A stretch of DNA of 64,000 nucleotides from NCBI RefSeq assembly GCF_000284035.1, contig NC_016887.1, forward strand, positions 620,001-684,000, read 5' to 3'. The notes below the pieces were generated by a model. That model was not told where the DNA came from. It saw only the letters and a program-made list of their open reading frames with translations, and searched no databases. The stretch comes from Nocardia cyriacigeorgica GUH-2. Lineage in GTDB: Bacteria > Actinomycetota > Actinomycetes > Mycobacteriales > Mycobacteriaceae. The translations under genes were made by a program, and so were the position numbers. Of the stretch, positions 63,436-64,000 are shown piece after piece (within the stretch, counting starts at the first letter, position 1; every line of letters starts with the position of its first letter).

Positions 63436-64000
63436 GTGGCCGAAGGCCCACTAATCGTTCAGAGTGACAAGACGCTGCTGCTGGAGGTCGATCACGAATT
63501 GGCCGACGCGGCGCGTCAGGCCATCGCGCCCTTCGCCGAGTTGGAGCGCGCGCCCGAGCATGTGCACACCTATCGGGTCACGCCGCTGGCGTTGTGGAAC
63601 GCCCGCGCCGCCGGGCACGACGCCGAACAGGTGGTCGACGCGCTGGTGAGCTTCTCCCGGTACGCGGTGCCGCAGCCGCTGCTGGTCGACGTCGTCGACA
63701 CCATGGCCCGTTACGGCCGGTTGCAGCTGGTGAAGCATCCGGCGCATGGGCTCACCCTGGTGAGCCTGGACCGCGCGGTGCTCGAGGAGGTGCTGCGGCA
63801 CAAGAAGATCGCGCCGATGCTGGGTGAGCGCATCGACGACGACACGGTGATCGTGCATCCGTCCGAACGCGGCCACATCAAACAGATGTTGCTCAAGATC
63901 GGCTGGCCCGCCGAGGACCTGGCCGGTTACGTCGACGGCGAGGCGCATCCGATCGAGCTCGACTACACCGGCGGGGCCTGGCATCTGCGCGACTATCAGG
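63436..64000 (+). CDS. XPB/ERCC3-type DNA repair helicase, N-terminal part
   Basis: Partial: 188 codons from GTG at 63436 (AGGAGG at 63425-63430) to the window edge. The start VAEGPLIVQSDKTLLLEVDH matches actinobacterial XPB helicases, SF2 proteins that unwind DNA 3-prime to 5-prime in repair. The segment TPLALWNARAAG is conserved in the N-terminal domain. Helicase motifs lie beyond the window. Confidence 0.9.
   Translation, partial: MAEGPLIVQSDKTLLLEVDHELADAARQAIAPFAELERAPEHVHTYRVTPLALWNARAAGHDAEQVVDALVSFSRYAVPQPLLVDVVDTMARYGRLQLVKHPAHGLTLVSLDRAVLEEVLRHKKIAPMLGERIDDDTVIVHPSERGHIKQMLLKIGWPAEDLAGYVDGEAHPIELDYTGGAWHLRDYQ

Overview
The window is high-GC actinobacterial DNA and looks like chromosomal Nocardia or a close relative in the Mycobacteriales. 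Signs of this are mycothiol synthase (mshD), a DesA-type mycolate desaturase, the LmeA lipomannan factor, GlnR, DUF3073, polyprenol-phosphate-mannose synthase and a nocobactin/mycobactin-type salicylate pair. From memory, gene order from purS to desA follows Mycobacterium tuberculosis Rv0787A-Rv0824c, with two visible additions: a cydABDC operon and a complete pstSCAB operon.

Layout. 1-15.2 kb: end of an M20 peptidase, an MBL-fold hydrolase, and a dispersed purine block (purS-purQ, purL, purF, purM) interleaved with an M18 aminopeptidase, a GT-C mannosyltransferase, a membrane alpha/beta-hydrolase plus CPBP protease pair, and a DUF3533 membrane protein. 15.6-19.9 kb: DUF3073, an asparaginase-MOSC-ygfZ group and a class IV PLP enzyme. 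20.0-26.3 kb: cydABDC, cytochrome bd oxidase and its assembly ABC exporter. 26.6-30.7 kb: a minus-strand sulfur operon (DUF4395, rhodanese, SseC, a 31-residue membrane peptide, a nitrobindin-like barrel) behind a cysteine-rich leader peptide, then thiX and lmeA. 30.9-43.3 kb: glnR, mshD, pstSCAB with a PHO box, phoU, a large LytR-CpsA-Psr ligase, dus, an Mce-associated-type protein and desA. 43.6-47.6 kb: a pentapeptide-repeat protein with an apparent frameshifted N-terminus, four tRNA genes (Lys, Glu, Asp, Phe) and a gamma-butyrolactone-receptor-like TetR regulator. 47.7-55.6 kb: Ppm1-like synthase, a PlsB/PlsC acyltransferase pair and an iron-regulated salicylate synthase and salicylate-AMP ligase with IdeR-like boxes. 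55.7-64.0 kb: an SDR and an AhpD-like protein behind an ECF41-type promoter, a DAHP synthase with an aromatic leader peptide, an ECF41 sigma factor, an aminotransferase, a LysE exporter and the start of an XPB-type helicase.

The most rewarding signals are regulatory. There is a 21-codon peptide with five Cys codons ahead of the thiosulfate sulfurtransferase operon, and a Tyr-Phe-Trp-Phe leader peptide with hairpins and a possible ribosome-site sequestering stem ahead of DAHP synthase. There is also a close match to the ECF41 promoter motif near an ECF41 sigma gene, palindromes in the cyd promoter, and three IdeR-like boxes around the siderophore genes. Protein-level oddities are a PlsC-type protein whose HAD domain has lost its nucleophile, a CydD with a long duplicated linker, and a pentapeptide-repeat gene split by a seven-base homopolymer. 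All calls were made by eye from the sequence; family names come from memory and no database was searched.
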